From: Gemmatimonadota bacterium
GTDB taxonomy: Bacteria; ARS69
Length of the DNA: 64,000 nucleotides
Assembly (NCBI GenBank): GCA_030747075.1
Contig: JASLLL010000002.1
Coordinates: forward strand, 1 to 64,000
Direction: 5' to 3'
Shown here piece after piece: positions 48,499 through 57,306 of the stretch (position 1 is its first letter; each line of letters begins with the position of its first letter). The notes under the pieces were generated by a model. It was not told where the DNA came from. It saw nothing but the letters and a program-made list of their open reading frames with translations, and searched no databases. A program made the position numbers and the translations under genes.

Positions 48499-50442
48499 TC
48501 ATCGCGTTGGGGCCTCCAGCCGACGGCGGGCCCGTTCCAGATTGTCCAGTGCTCTCGGGAATCCGGGTTGCGCTTCCAGCGCCCGGTTCCAGAGTGCCAT
48601 TGCTTCCTCGAGCCTGCCCGCGCGAGCTTCCGCCACGCCAAGGCTGTTCCAGGCATCCGCGTGGGACGGATCCAGCTCCACGACCTTTCGATAGAGTTCG
48701 GCAGCCTCGTCGGTCCGGCCCATTCTGTCGAGTACCAGTGCGTGCCCGAAGAGCGCAGGCGGATCCTCCCAGCCCGTGCGTTCCGCAGCCGCGTAGATCC
48801 GTTCCGCCTCCTCGTGCTCCCCCTGACGATCCAGTACCCGCGCCAGGGACGCCAGGTTCCTTCCATTTCCCGGATTCCGCGCAGCCTCCGCCCGAAAGGC
48901 GACGATGGCGCCCGTGGGATCCCCCGCCTGCTGCAGGAGCGCCCCCAGATTCATGAAGCCGTCCGGAAGCGCGCGGTCTTCTTCCAGTGCGCGACGCTGC
49001 AGGGCCGCCGCCCGGGAGAAGTCGCCGGTTTCCGCCTGAACCTCCGCGGCCGACTGGAAGAACTGCCCCGGCGAGAGACCGGCTCGAACCTCGCGGACGG
49101 TCGAGTTCCCGTTGGCAGCCACGAGCACTCCCGCGAAGGCAACCCACGGCAGGAGGCCAGCCACTGACCGCGATCGGAGACCTTCCCACAGACCGATGGC
49201 TCCCGCCACCGCGAAGAGTGCAGCCAGCGGACGCAGAGGAACCCGGTAGCGCGCGGTCACGAAGAACGCGGCGATCGTCAGCGCATACACTCCCGCCATG
49301 ACGACCACCGGGCGCGCAACGATGCTTCCCTCCCGGCGGCGCACCAGGCGCACCGCCCCCACGACGGCCAGCGGGAAGAGAATCCATGCGAGGCCGAGGG
49401 ACCACGCACTCAGGGGCGCGTACTCGCGCAGGAACAGCTCCAGATTCCGGTTGTTTGCCAGTTCCGTCCCGGTGAAAAGGAGGAGGATCTTCCTGACCGT
49501 GAGTCCCAGCGCTGCACGGGGTTCGGTGCGCCACCAGTCCAGTGACCTCCTGAACCAGTATCCCGACACTTCCGACGGGCGGAGCGAGCGCCCGGTCTCT
49601 TCCTCTGGAATCCGGATCGAATCTTCGTAACCACCCCACCAGTCTGTGCGCAGCAGGGACGGGGCCGTGGCCGACCAGCCATTCGCTTCCGCGTTGTTCC
49701 CGAGGAAGAAGTTGAACCCCGCCTGCGACGAAACCAGAACACGGTCCCCCCCGACAAACCCGTTCAGCGCGGTGATCGGCAACACCGGCAGCAGGACCCC
49801 CAGCGTCAGCGCGAAACTCCGCCGGAGAGCGGGCCGGAAGCGACGGAATCCACCTTCCCCGCTGATCCCGGCGAACAGGAACGCGAACGGCGCGAACGCC
49901 AGGATATTCGGGCGGGTGATCGCGAAGAGCCCCAGGCAGAGGCCGACGCCAAGCCAGCGACGCGGCGTCGGCTCCAGCACAGCCCGGGCAAGCAGGAGCG
50001 CCAGCGCAGCCGCCAGCGGAGCAAGGAGGGACTCCAGCAGCAGGTCTCCTTCAAAGTGCACGAGCACCCCGTCGAACGCGACCAGGAGAGCCGCCGCCCG
50101 AGCCGCCCACGCGGGGCGCGGCAGTAACAGGTGACCCAGACGGAGCACCAGCAGAGGAGTCGCCACGCCCCACGCCAGGTGCACTGCGCGAACCACGAGG
50201 GGTTCCGAACCGACCACGCGGTAGATCAACCCGAGCAGCGCGGGATAAAACGGCGCACGGAAGAAGGGGATTCGGCCGGTCAGATCCCCCGACGCGATCT
50301 CCCGCGCCCAGAGGTCATGGTAGGCTTCATCCATGATCGGATGATCGAAGAAGGGGTTTCCACGAATCTGCAGGAGGTAGACCAGACGAAAGAGAACGGT
50401 CACTCCGATCAGAATCACCGGAAACGAGGGGCGAACTTTCAT
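48499..50442 (-). CDS. GT-C (PMT/ArnT-like) membrane glycosyltransferase with C-terminal TPRs
   Basis: The 647-residue protein has about 11-12 membrane helices in residues 1-430. The first loop contains the acidic MDEAYHDLWAREIASGD, as in polyprenyl-phosphate-sugar-dependent transferases, and ITRPNILAFAPF follows later. The last 200 residues form TPRs (for example AAELYRKVVELDPSHADAWNSLGVAEARAGRLEEA). It should act on the extracytoplasmic side, moving a sugar from a lipid carrier to a lipid or protein. The ATG at 50440-50442 has GGGAGGAG. It is first of the operon with the beta-helix and sulfatase-fold genes. Confidence 0.8.
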   Translation of the reverse strand: MKVRPSFPVILIGVTVLFRLVYLLQIRGNPFFDHPIMDEAYHDLWAREIASGDLTGRIPFFRAPFYPALLGLIYRVVGSEPLVVRAVHLAWGVATPLLVLRLGHLLLPRPAWAARAAALLVAFDGVLVHFEGDLLLESLLAPLAAALALLLARAVLEPTPRRWLGVGLCLGLFAITRPNILAFAPFAFLFAGISGEGGFRRFRPALRRSFALTLGVLLPVLPITALNGFVGGDRVLVSSQAGFNFFLGNNAEANGWSATAPSLLRTDWWGGYEDSIRIPEEETGRSLRPSEVSGYWFRRSLDWWRTEPRAALGLTVRKILLLFTGTELANNRNLELFLREYAPLSAWSLGLAWILFPLAVVGAVRLVRRREGSIVARPVVVMAGVYALTIAAFFVTARYRVPLRPLAALFAVAGAIGLWEGLRSRSVAGLLPWVAFAGVLVAANGNSTVREVRAGLSPGQFFQSAAEVQAETGDFSRAAALQRRALEEDRALPDGFMNLGALLQQAGDPTGAIVAFRAEAARNPGNGRNLASLARVLDRQGEHEEAERIYAAAERTGWEDPPALFGHALVLDRMGRTDEAAELYRKVVELDPSHADAWNSLGVAEARAGRLEEAMALWNRALEAQPGFPRALDNLERARRRLEAPTR

Positions 50443-50662
50443 AACTCCTCCCGGCCGAATGACCCTTCCATCCCGCGGAGCATCCTACCAGAGCGAAGAT
50501 CGTTCAAGAACTGCCAGTATCCGCAAATCTACATTCTGTTTCACCGGAAGATTCCGCTGTTCTGAATGACTCCGGAAGAGCAAAGCCGGACCTCCGACCG
50601 CCTCAAAGCCGCTTCCGGCATGGCTTTGCGGCCGCCTCTCTTTTTCCTACAGTTCGCGCCGG

Positions 50663-50692
50663 TTGACACCGATTTCTTCCCTGTGGTAGTCT
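50663..50692 (+). promoter_or_regulatory. Promoter of the Trp/Gly-rich secreted protein
   Basis: A perfect TTGACA (50663-50668), an 18-base spacer and TAGTCT (50687-50692, with TG two bases before it) would give a leader RNA of about 255 bases before the ATG at 50956. The long leader suggests post-transcriptional control or long RNA stability elements. Confidence 0.5.
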
Positions 50693-50813
50693 CGCTAGGA
50701 ATCGGAGGGGAATCAGTTGTTCGCCTCCGCTCATGCCTGATCGTTTCGGGTCGCTCGACTGGATCCCGTGGACGGTGCATGAAGGGGCGTCTCCTCTTCT
50801 GGGCGAGCAGCAA

Positions 50814-50847
50814 GGCCTTTTCGCCGAAGTGACTTCCGCGAAGGGCC
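50814..50847 (+). other. Stable leader hairpin upstream of the secreted protein gene
   Basis: GGCC pairs with GGCC, then UUU with AAG, CGC with GCG and GAAG with CUUC around a UGA loop. One bulged U and one C-C mismatch interrupt the stem. It lies about 110 bases before the start codon. No known riboswitch family could be matched. Confidence 0.5.
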
Positions 50848-50955
50848 GCTTTGCCGGTCTAAACGCGACTTAGTTGCCCCACAGTACTGAAGCTGGGGCC
50901 GGGAAAGCAGGGGCAGCAATCAACAGGATTCCTTTCCCAAGGGGGTCATAGGCAC

Positions 50956-51681
50956 ATGCGCAAGTACTTCGTGACTACATTCGTTCTGGTCGCGCTCCTC
51001 GTCTTTGCGACTTCCGGCCTCGCGCTCGAGAAGACCTCGATGCGTCTGACCGACGACAGCCGTGCAGACAACTGGAATGCCGCGACGACCTGTACGGTCC
51101 TCTATTACAACTACTGCACCGGCTGGCTCTGGATCTGGAGCGGCTGGAGTCCTGGCGACATCCTCGGCGTCCAGTTTGACGCGCCGAACTCCGGTGGCGG
51201 TACGCTGTACGCGAACTGGCTGTTCACCTGGACGGGTGCCCCGTCCGGCTACGGATTCACCGGTTCGCTCGATGTGAACGCTGCCGATGCCAACGCCTGC
51301 CCCACGGGCGCGGCGATTGGTTCGCAGCCGTACCTGCCGGCCGGTGGTGGCTGGGAGTTCGCAAGCTGGGGTGCCGGCGTAGCCGTCCCTGGTTCCTTCA
51401 CCGTTGGCGCGGTCATGGGTGCCACTGCTGGCAACCCCACGACCTTCGTTACGGATCACCCCGCGGCCGGACCGACTGGTCCCACGCCGTGCGGAACCTG
51501 CTTCCCGACCTCGCGTGACCCGCACTCCTACTACTGGGGTTCCGCGGCCAGCCCGCTTTGCCCGGGCAGCACGCTCTTTGACGGCGTCTGCGATGCCGGT
51601 CTTGTGTGGGAAGCCATTATCTCCTGTTCGGTCGGCGTCGAGCCTTCCAGCTGGGGTTCTGTCAAGGGTCTGTACAAGTAG
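50956..51681 (+). CDS. Secreted Trp/Gly-rich protein with conserved-looking C-terminal tail
   Basis: The 241-residue protein has a signal peptide (TTFVLVALLVFATSGLA). The mature part is rich in Trp, Gly, Thr and Cys, with no charged helices and several Cys (TTCTVLYYNYCTG, CGTCFPTS, SPLCPGS, GVCDAG, IISCS), so a disulfide-bonded beta structure is likely. It ends VEPSSWGSVKGLYK, a short charged tail after an Ala/Gly-rich body that may be a sorting or anchoring signal. Own promoter, long leader and strong UUCG terminator imply an abundant monocistronic product. I do not recognise a family. Confidence 0.75.
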   Translation: MRKYFVTTFVLVALLVFATSGLALEKTSMRLTDDSRADNWNAATTCTVLYYNYCTGWLWIWSGWSPGDILGVQFDAPNSGGGTLYANWLFTWTGAPSGYGFTGSLDVNAADANACPTGAAIGSQPYLPAGGGWEFASWGAGVAVPGSFTVGAVMGATAGNPTTFVTDHPAAGPTGPTPCGTCFPTSRDPHSYYWGSAASPLCPGSTLFDGVCDAGLVWEAIISCSVGVEPSSWGSVKGLYK

Positions 51682-51720
51682 TTTCTCACCTGGAACGCTG
51701 CTCCCAGGTGGTGACGATTG

Positions 51721-51748
51721 GGGTGCCGGATTCGTCCGGCACCCTTTT
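51721..51748 (+). terminator. Strong Rho-independent terminator with UUCG loop
   Basis: A perfect 10-bp stem (GGGTGCCGGA paired with TCCGGCACCC) is closed by TTCG and followed by TTTT. It stands 39 bases after the stop of the secreted protein gene. A smaller hairpin CACCTGG/CCAGGTG (51687-51710) precedes it. Confidence 0.95.
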
Positions 51749-51761
51749 CCTTGAGTTGTAT

Positions 51762-51790
51762 TTGACAGCGTCGCACCCTCCGGACAGAAT
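51762..51790 (+). promoter_or_regulatory. Promoter of the three-gene sulfatase-fold operon
   Basis: A perfect TTGACA (51762-51767), a 17-base spacer and CAGAAT (51785-51790) lie just after the terminator and 30 bases before the GTG at 51821. The ribosome binding site GGAG is at 51811-51814. Confidence 0.65.
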
Positions 51791-51820
51791 CCGCCTCGCG
51801 CCCCGAGTCTGGAGATTCCC

Positions 51821-53488
51821 GTGCGATACCCTCTCGTCCTTTCCGCACTGCTGACCGCGGGTCTCCTGGCAGGGTGCGGACTCCGCTCTTCGTCCGAACC
51901 CGGGCCGTTTCCCACACTGCTCGTGACGATCGACACGCTCCCCGCGAACCGCGTGGGCTGCTACGGGTCTCCTTCCGCGCGCACTCCCTTTCTCGACCGA
52001 ATGGCGCGCACCGGGTTGCAGGCTGTCCGAGCCATCTCGCCCGCGCCGATTACACTTCCCTCCCACTCCACGGTCCTCACCGGGATGGTCCCGCCGTGGC
52101 ACGGAGTTCGGGAGAACGGGATCTTCCGACTGGAGGACTCCCTTTCGACGATCCCCGAGCTGCTCCCTGAAGATGTCGCCACCGGTGCCTTCGTGGGAAG
52201 CGTCGTCCTTGCGGAGAAGTACAACCTGTCGCAAGGCTTCGACACCTACAACGACGACTTTTCCGGAACAGACGCCACCGGCGAAGGACACCTGGAGCGC
52301 ACGGCCGGGGAGGTGTTCTCGGCCGCCTCGGACTGGCTGGCGGGATTCGATCCGGACGACCGCATCTTCCTCTGGACGCATGTCTTCGACCCGCACTACC
52401 CCTACCGGGCTCCCGCGCCCTGGCCGGGCACCGCGCTGGAGGCCTATGACGCCGAAGTGGCGTACACCGACCATCAGCTGGGACGCTTTCTGCGCTCGCT
52501 CGGCGACGGAAACCCGAGCCGCCTCCCGCTGGTGCTGGTGACGGCCGACCACGGGGAGTCCCTTGGCGGACACGGGGAACTCACGCACAGCCTGTTCGTC
52601 TATGACGACACGCAGCACATTCCGCTCCTTGTCACTGGGACCGCCGCCGGTCCGCAGCGACTGGACCCTTCGCTTCGAAGCCTGTTGGATGTGCCGGCGA
52701 CGCTGCTGGACTTCTTCGATGGGTCGCCCCCGGATGCACGCAGAACGGGAGAGTCGCTCTTCCGACCCGCCCTCTCGGAAACCGCCTATGTGGAGACGCT
52801 GCACACGGAGCTCTACCGTGGCTGGAGCCCGCTCTACGGAGTCCGCACCCCGGACTGGAAGTACATCCGCGCGCCGCGCCCGGAGCTCTACGACCTTTGC
52901 ACAGACCCCGGAGAGACGGTGAACCTCCACGCGGAGCGGCCGGAGATCGTGGGCGCCCTCTCATCAGCCCTCGACCGGATCCTGCTGCGCGAAGTCCCCG
53001 TTCACGCGCTGGCCCCGGAGACGGAAGCGATGGCTGAACTTCGCAGCCTCGGCTATGTGGCCACGGTCCGCCCGGGACGCCGGGCACGAAGGCTGGAGGG
53101 AGCCAAGGACCCGAAGGATGGCGTCAAGGGCTCGGTGGCTCTCTTCCGGGGAGAGCAGGCCATTCTCGATGGGGATCTCGTGCGGGCGGAGCGCTACTTC
53201 ACCCAGACCATTCGCCTGGACCCGGAATGCAAGGAGGCGCACTCCTTCCTCGCCGGCGTGTATTTCACGTGGGGCCGGTATCCGCTGGCTGCCGATTACG
53301 CGCGCCGCGCGCTCGAACTGCCTCCCGACATGATGGAAGCGCCCATCTACGCGACGCTGGGGGAGATCTACCTCGCCATGGGTCGGCCGAAAGATGCCGT
53401 CGCCCCGCTGAAGAAAGCCGTGCAACTCGCGCCGCGCAGCGAACGGAATCGGAATCTTCTCGCCGAAGCGGAGCGCGCCCCCCGATGA
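51821..53488 (+). CDS. Sulfatase-fold lipoprotein with TPRs, copy 1 of operon
   Basis: The 555-residue protein has a lipobox LLAGC (C19) and an alkaline-phosphatase-superfamily domain (about residues 30-390). D38 lies in LVTIDT, and VFDPHYPY, TADHGESLGGHGE and HSLFVYDD are also seen. The formylglycine position reads T78-L-P-S-H. The usual LRADRLGCYG segment here reads LPANRVGCYG. The last about 130 residues are TPR-like (ALFRGEQAILDGDLVRAERYF, PKDAVAPLKKAVQLAPRS). It starts with GTG at 51821 and overlaps the next gene by ATGA. It is probably on the periplasmic side of a membrane, acting on a phosphodiester or similar surface substrate. Confidence 0.8.
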   Translation: MRYPLVLSALLTAGLLAGCGLRSSSEPGPFPTLLVTIDTLPANRVGCYGSPSARTPFLDRMARTGLQAVRAISPAPITLPSHSTVLTGMVPPWHGVRENGIFRLEDSLSTIPELLPEDVATGAFVGSVVLAEKYNLSQGFDTYNDDFSGTDATGEGHLERTAGEVFSAASDWLAGFDPDDRIFLWTHVFDPHYPYRAPAPWPGTALEAYDAEVAYTDHQLGRFLRSLGDGNPSRLPLVLVTADHGESLGGHGELTHSLFVYDDTQHIPLLVTGTAAGPQRLDPSLRSLLDVPATLLDFFDGSPPDARRTGESLFRPALSETAYVETLHTELYRGWSPLYGVRTPDWKYIRAPRPELYDLCTDPGETVNLHAERPEIVGALSSALDRILLREVPVHALAPETEAMAELRSLGYVATVRPGRRARRLEGAKDPKDGVKGSVALFRGEQAILDGDLVRAERYFTQTIRLDPECKEAHSFLAGVYFTWGRYPLAADYARRALELPPDMMEAPIYATLGEIYLAMGRPKDAVAPLKKAVQLAPRSERNRNLLAEAERAPR

Positions 53489-55278
53489 GGATCGGCCGAT
53501 GGGTGCTCGCCGTGGCAATGGCCTGGATGTGCGCGTCCTGCTCCCGAACCGCACCGGGGGAGCGCCCTTCCGGCGAAGCCCTCCTGCTCCTGACGATCGA
53601 TACGCTTCGGTCCGACCGCCTCGGGTGCTACGGCGACGCGCGAGCCCGCACTCCCCACCTCGACCGGCTGGCACGCTCCGGGACCCAGTGGGCCACGGCT
53701 CTGGCGCACGCCCCGCTCACGCTGCCGTCGCATACGACCATCCTGTCCGGCGTCATCCCACCCGAACACGGCGTCCGGGACAACGGCCTCTACCGCGTGC
53801 CCGGCAGCCTTCGTCTTCTTCCCGAAGTCCTGGGGGGTGCGGGCTGGAAGACGGCGGCCTTCGTGGCGGCGCACCCGCTCGCGGCGCGCTACGGCCTCCA
53901 CCGCGGGTTCGATCTCTATCGGGAACCGCACGGATCGCCCGGCGACGGTGCCTCCGGAGCTGTGGAGAGGCGCGCTGAAAGCGTCGTGGATGAAGTGGCG
54001 GATTATGTGGCGTCGGAGTGGAGCGGAGATCGCCGCTTCGTCTGGGCCCACTTCTTCGACCCGCACGCCCCCCACGACCCGCCGAAGGCCTACCGCGACG
54101 CGCACCCGCGTGACCCCTACCGGGGCGAAGTGACCTATGCGGACGCCCAGACAGGTCGCCTCCTTCGGATTCTCCAGAGCTCCGCGAAGACCCTCCGGGT
54201 GTGCGTGACGGCCGACCACGGGGAGAGCCTCGGCCAGCATGACGAGAGCACGCACGGCGTCTTCGTGTATGAAGCGACAACACGCGTCCCACTCATCCTC
54301 GCGGGGCCGGGCGTTGTGCCGGGCACCACGATCCACACCGCCACCGGGGTGCGAGGCGTGGCCGCCGCGCTGACCGACTGGGCTGGAATCGCGCTCCCTC
54401 CCGAGTTCGGCGCACCACTCCCGCGCACCGGGGATTCGCCGGGGCGGGGCGAGCCGGTCTTCGTCGAGTCCGCGTACCCCCTTTTGCGGCACGGGTGGGC
54501 TCCGCCGCGCGGACTGCGCGGAGAACGCTGGAAGGTGATCCATGCACCCCGCCCGGAGGTCTACGACCTGTACGCGGATCCCGGCGAGACTCGCAACCTC
54601 CACGGCTCCGCCGACCTGCCCTCGCGCCCGCAGGAACTCCTCGCGATGCTGGCAGGCCCCGAGTGGAGCGTCACGCTGCCCGCGAGCGCACCGGACGCAG
54701 AGTCCGAAGCCGCCCTCCGAAGCCTCGGCTATGCGGGCGCCCACCCCTTGCCCGACGCCCCCGGTGACTCCCTCCCCGACGCGAAGGACCGTGTTCGGAT
54801 CGAGTCGTATCTGTCACGAGCGGGAAGTGCCCTGGAGGCCGGTCGGGCCGCATCGGCCCGGCGGGCACTGTCCTCGGCGCTCGGTCTGGATTCCCGCAAC
54901 AAGGAAGCGCATCTCCTTCTTGCCAGAGTCCAGGCTGCGACCGGCGAAGTCTCCCGCGCGCTGGAGACCTTTCGCTGGTGCCTGTCGCTGCCTCCGGCGT
55001 CGATGAACGCTCTGGTATACTACGAGGCGGCACGCGTCACCCTGGATGCCGGACTCCTCGACGAGGCGGCGGACTTCTCCCGGCGAGCGTGTCGGATCGA
55101 CCCGCGCCACATGGAGGCCCGGTTCAACTGGGGAGTGACCGCATTCCGGCAAGACCGGCCCGGGGAAGCGGCGATGCACTGGGAGGAGGTTCTCCGAATG
55201 GACCCGGAACACCCGGAAGCTTCCAGATGGCTCCCGGAGGCGCGTGCCATGGCGGCAGGAAGGGGCGACAGGGAGTGA
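53485..55278 (+). CDS. Sulfatase-fold lipoprotein with TPRs, copy 2 of operon
   Basis: The 597-residue protein has a lipoprotein-type signal (MAWMCASC; C16 or C19) and the superfamily core: LLTIDTLRSDRLGCYG with D39, T79-L-P-S-H at the FGly position, FFDPHAPHDPP, TADHGESLGQHDE and STHGVFVYEA. The C-terminal TPRs start near residue 430 (ESYLSRAGSALEAGRAASARR, EAADFSRRACRIDPRHMEARFNWG). Overlaps of ATGA upstream and GTGA downstream show tight coupling in the three-gene operon. The family looks like a set of recent paralogs with the same architecture. The enzyme class (transferase or hydrolase) is unresolved. Confidence 0.8.
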   Translation: MRIGRWVLAVAMAWMCASCSRTAPGERPSGEALLLLTIDTLRSDRLGCYGDARARTPHLDRLARSGTQWATALAHAPLTLPSHTTILSGVIPPEHGVRDNGLYRVPGSLRLLPEVLGGAGWKTAAFVAAHPLAARYGLHRGFDLYREPHGSPGDGASGAVERRAESVVDEVADYVASEWSGDRRFVWAHFFDPHAPHDPPKAYRDAHPRDPYRGEVTYADAQTGRLLRILQSSAKTLRVCVTADHGESLGQHDESTHGVFVYEATTRVPLILAGPGVVPGTTIHTATGVRGVAAALTDWAGIALPPEFGAPLPRTGDSPGRGEPVFVESAYPLLRHGWAPPRGLRGERWKVIHAPRPEVYDLYADPGETRNLHGSADLPSRPQELLAMLAGPEWSVTLPASAPDAESEAALRSLGYAGAHPLPDAPGDSLPDAKDRVRIESYLSRAGSALEAGRAASARRALSSALGLDSRNKEAHLLLARVQAATGEVSRALETFRWCLSLPPASMNALVYYEAARVTLDAGLLDEAADFSRRACRIDPRHMEARFNWGVTAFRQDRPGEAAMHWEEVLRMDPEHPEASRWLPEARAMAAGRGDRE

Positions 55279-57140
55279 CTCGGATCACCATTCCCGCACT
55301 GACGGTTCTGCTGGCTGTCGGATGCACACCGGGCGGAGAGGCTCCCCCACGCGTCACCGGCCCGGCGCCGCCGCCGGATGTCATCCTCATCACGCTGGAC
55401 ACCTTTCGCGCGGATCGCGCCGGATGCATGGGCCACCCGGGTGGACTCACGCCCGTGCTCGACCGAGTGCTGCGCGACGGCCTCCTCGCGCGGACGGCCT
55501 TTGCGTCCGCGCCGCTGACCGCCATCTCCCACGCCTCGCTCCTCTCCGGGCTCACTCCCGCTGACCACGGCGTGCGTGACAACGCCACCTTCCCCTTCCC
55601 GGACTCCATCCCGACGCTCCCGGAGATTCTAGCCCGGCACGACTTTCGGACGGCAGCCGTCATCGCGGGTTTCCCGCTCAGCAGTCAGTTCGGTTTCGCC
55701 CGCGGGTTCGATTTCTTTGACGAAGATCTCGCCCCGGCCTCCGGAGGAAGCACCTACTACGCGGAGCGGCCCGCCGGGGATGTCGTGGCGGCGGCGCTCG
55801 ACCTCGCGCGGAAGATCCCCCGGGAAGACCGGCTGTTCCTCTGGGCGCACTTCTTCGACCCGCACTTCCCCCGGGAGCCGATGCCCGCGCTGGCCGGTTT
55901 CCCCGCAGAAGACCCGTACGATCTGGAGATTCGCGGGCTGGATCTGGAACTCGGTCGATTCCTGGCCGCGTTCTCCCGGCTCCGGGAACGAAGGCCCGTC
56001 CTTGCGATCGCCAGCGACCATGGAGAGGCCCTCGGCGGGCACGGGGAAATGAGCCACGGCGTTCTGCTTTACCAGGAAACCATGCACGCGCTCTTCGGTT
56101 TTCACGCCCCCGCCGGAACGCCCGAGGGCGACCGGATCACGCGAGGCATCCGCAAGGAGACCGCACGGTTTGAGGATCTCGTGCCCACGCTCTGCGACAT
56201 CCTGAGCATTCCTCCACCCGATGGAGGAGCGGGGCATTCCCTGCTGAATCCGGAGGAACCGGGCCGATGGGCCATCGGCGAGACCTACTACCCCATGTTC
56301 CACTATCGGTGGAGCCCACTGCTCTCCGCGCGCAACGAGCGGTGGACCTATGTTCGCGCACCCGTGCCGGAACTCTATGACCGGCGCCTTGATCCCGGAG
56401 AAACGCGGAATCTCGCCGCGGAGTATCCCGAGGTCGTGCAGGAGGCGGAATCCGTTCTCCGCGCCGCGGAGTCCGAACCCGCTTTCCCCGGGCAGACCCC
56501 GCAGGACGATGAGACCCGGGAGAAGCTGATGGCGCTCGGATACATCTCCGGTGCCACCGGCGGTGAGATCCGACGGAACATGAACCCGGCCGAGATGATC
56601 GGCTCGGTCAACGCGCTCTTCCGGGGGATCACGCTATACAGCAAGGGGCGGCCGGACGCGGCGCTCCCCTACTTCCGAAAGGCGTACCAGTCAGATCCCG
56701 GGAATGTGTCCGCCGTGTACCAGCTGGCCAACTGCCTGCGTTCCGTCGGCGAGACTTCCGTCGCGATCTCCTACTACCACATGGCGCTCCGCATCGACCC
56801 GAGGGTCGGCGAAGCCTGGGCGCATCTGGCGTTTCTGTCCATCGAGGCCGGGAATGCGGACGAGGCCTTCCGACTCATCGCGGAGGGACTCCTCCACGCG
56901 CCGAAGAGCTTCGCCCTTCTCATGGCCGCCGGAGACCTCCATGACGAAGTCGGAAAACCCGGAGAGGCAGAGGAGTACTACCGCCGTGTTCAGTCCGTCG
57001 AGCCGGATCGCCCGGAACCGTGGGAGGCTCTGGCGCGCATCGCGGCGCGGCAGGGACGCCCGGCCGATGCCGCCACCGCCTGGGAAGAGGCGCGCAAGAG
57101 GAATCCCGCCCTCTCGCGCACGCTCCCGGAGAGGCACTGA
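55275..57140 (+). CDS. Sulfatase-fold lipoprotein with TPRs, copy 3 of operon
   Basis: The 621-residue protein starts with GTG at 55275, overlapping the previous stop (GTGA), and has lipobox LLAVGC (C17). The catalytic domain shows LITLDTFRADRAGCMG (D42) and T82-A-I-S-H in place of CxPxR; here the Pro is also lost, which makes it the most diverged of the four. FFDPHFPREP, SDHGEALGGHGE and SHGVLLYQE are also seen. TPRs fill about residues 440-615 (ALPYFRKAYQSDPGNVSAVYQLANCL). The following 166 bases separate it from the MltD-like gene. No terminator was seen there. Confidence 0.8.
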   Translation: MTRITIPALTVLLAVGCTPGGEAPPRVTGPAPPPDVILITLDTFRADRAGCMGHPGGLTPVLDRVLRDGLLARTAFASAPLTAISHASLLSGLTPADHGVRDNATFPFPDSIPTLPEILARHDFRTAAVIAGFPLSSQFGFARGFDFFDEDLAPASGGSTYYAERPAGDVVAAALDLARKIPREDRLFLWAHFFDPHFPREPMPALAGFPAEDPYDLEIRGLDLELGRFLAAFSRLRERRPVLAIASDHGEALGGHGEMSHGVLLYQETMHALFGFHAPAGTPEGDRITRGIRKETARFEDLVPTLCDILSIPPPDGGAGHSLLNPEEPGRWAIGETYYPMFHYRWSPLLSARNERWTYVRAPVPELYDRRLDPGETRNLAAEYPEVVQEAESVLRAAESEPAFPGQTPQDDETREKLMALGYISGATGGEIRRNMNPAEMIGSVNALFRGITLYSKGRPDAALPYFRKAYQSDPGNVSAVYQLANCLRSVGETSVAISYYHMALRIDPRVGEAWAHLAFLSIEAGNADEAFRLIAEGLLHAPKSFALLMAAGDLHDEVGKPGEAEEYYRRVQSVEPDRPEPWEALARIAARQGRPADAATAWEEARKRNPALSRTLPERH

Positions 57141-57306
57141 TGGGTTCGGAGCGTTCTGTGCTGGACATTTTCCATCCTTTTGCGGAATCTTGTGTCTATG
57201 CGTTGATTCTGGCGGAGATGAGATTCAGCCCGGTCGGCAACCTGCCGATCTCAAGAGGAGTCGGCTGTTGCGTCCATCGTCCGCCCATCCCTGGAGAAAG
57301 CGCCCG

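Larger units (their letters stand above)
50443..50955. other. 513-bp intergenic region with promoter and structured leader
   Basis: No convincing gene is present. The minus side holds the start region of the GT-C gene, with a weak TAGGAT -10-like site. A plus-strand promoter (50663-50692) and a long hairpin (50814-50847) lead to the secreted Trp/Gly-rich protein gene. The segment also has a CAAAGCC/GGCTTTG inverted repeat (50604-50628). Nearer the start codon, a CCCC segment at 50877-50880 could pair alternatively with two downstream GGGG segments (about 50894 and 50910). An 88-codon open frame at 50566-50832 has no ribosome binding site and no similarity, and I reject it. Confidence 0.6.

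Noticed and set aside
50566-50832. 88-codon plus-strand open frame in the intergenic region
   Set aside because: It has no ribosome binding site, no recognisable protein features, and it spans the promoter and leader hairpin.
50848-50870. Cyclic-di-GMP-I (GEMM) riboswitch resemblance (GCCGGTCTAAA)
   Set aside because: The short string resembles one GEMM junction, but the flanking conserved helices and tetraloop receptor are not found.
45201-57140. Canonical formylglycine sulfatases
   Set aside because: None of the four proteins has the Cys or Ser and Arg of CxPxR; all have Thr at the first position and His at the last.
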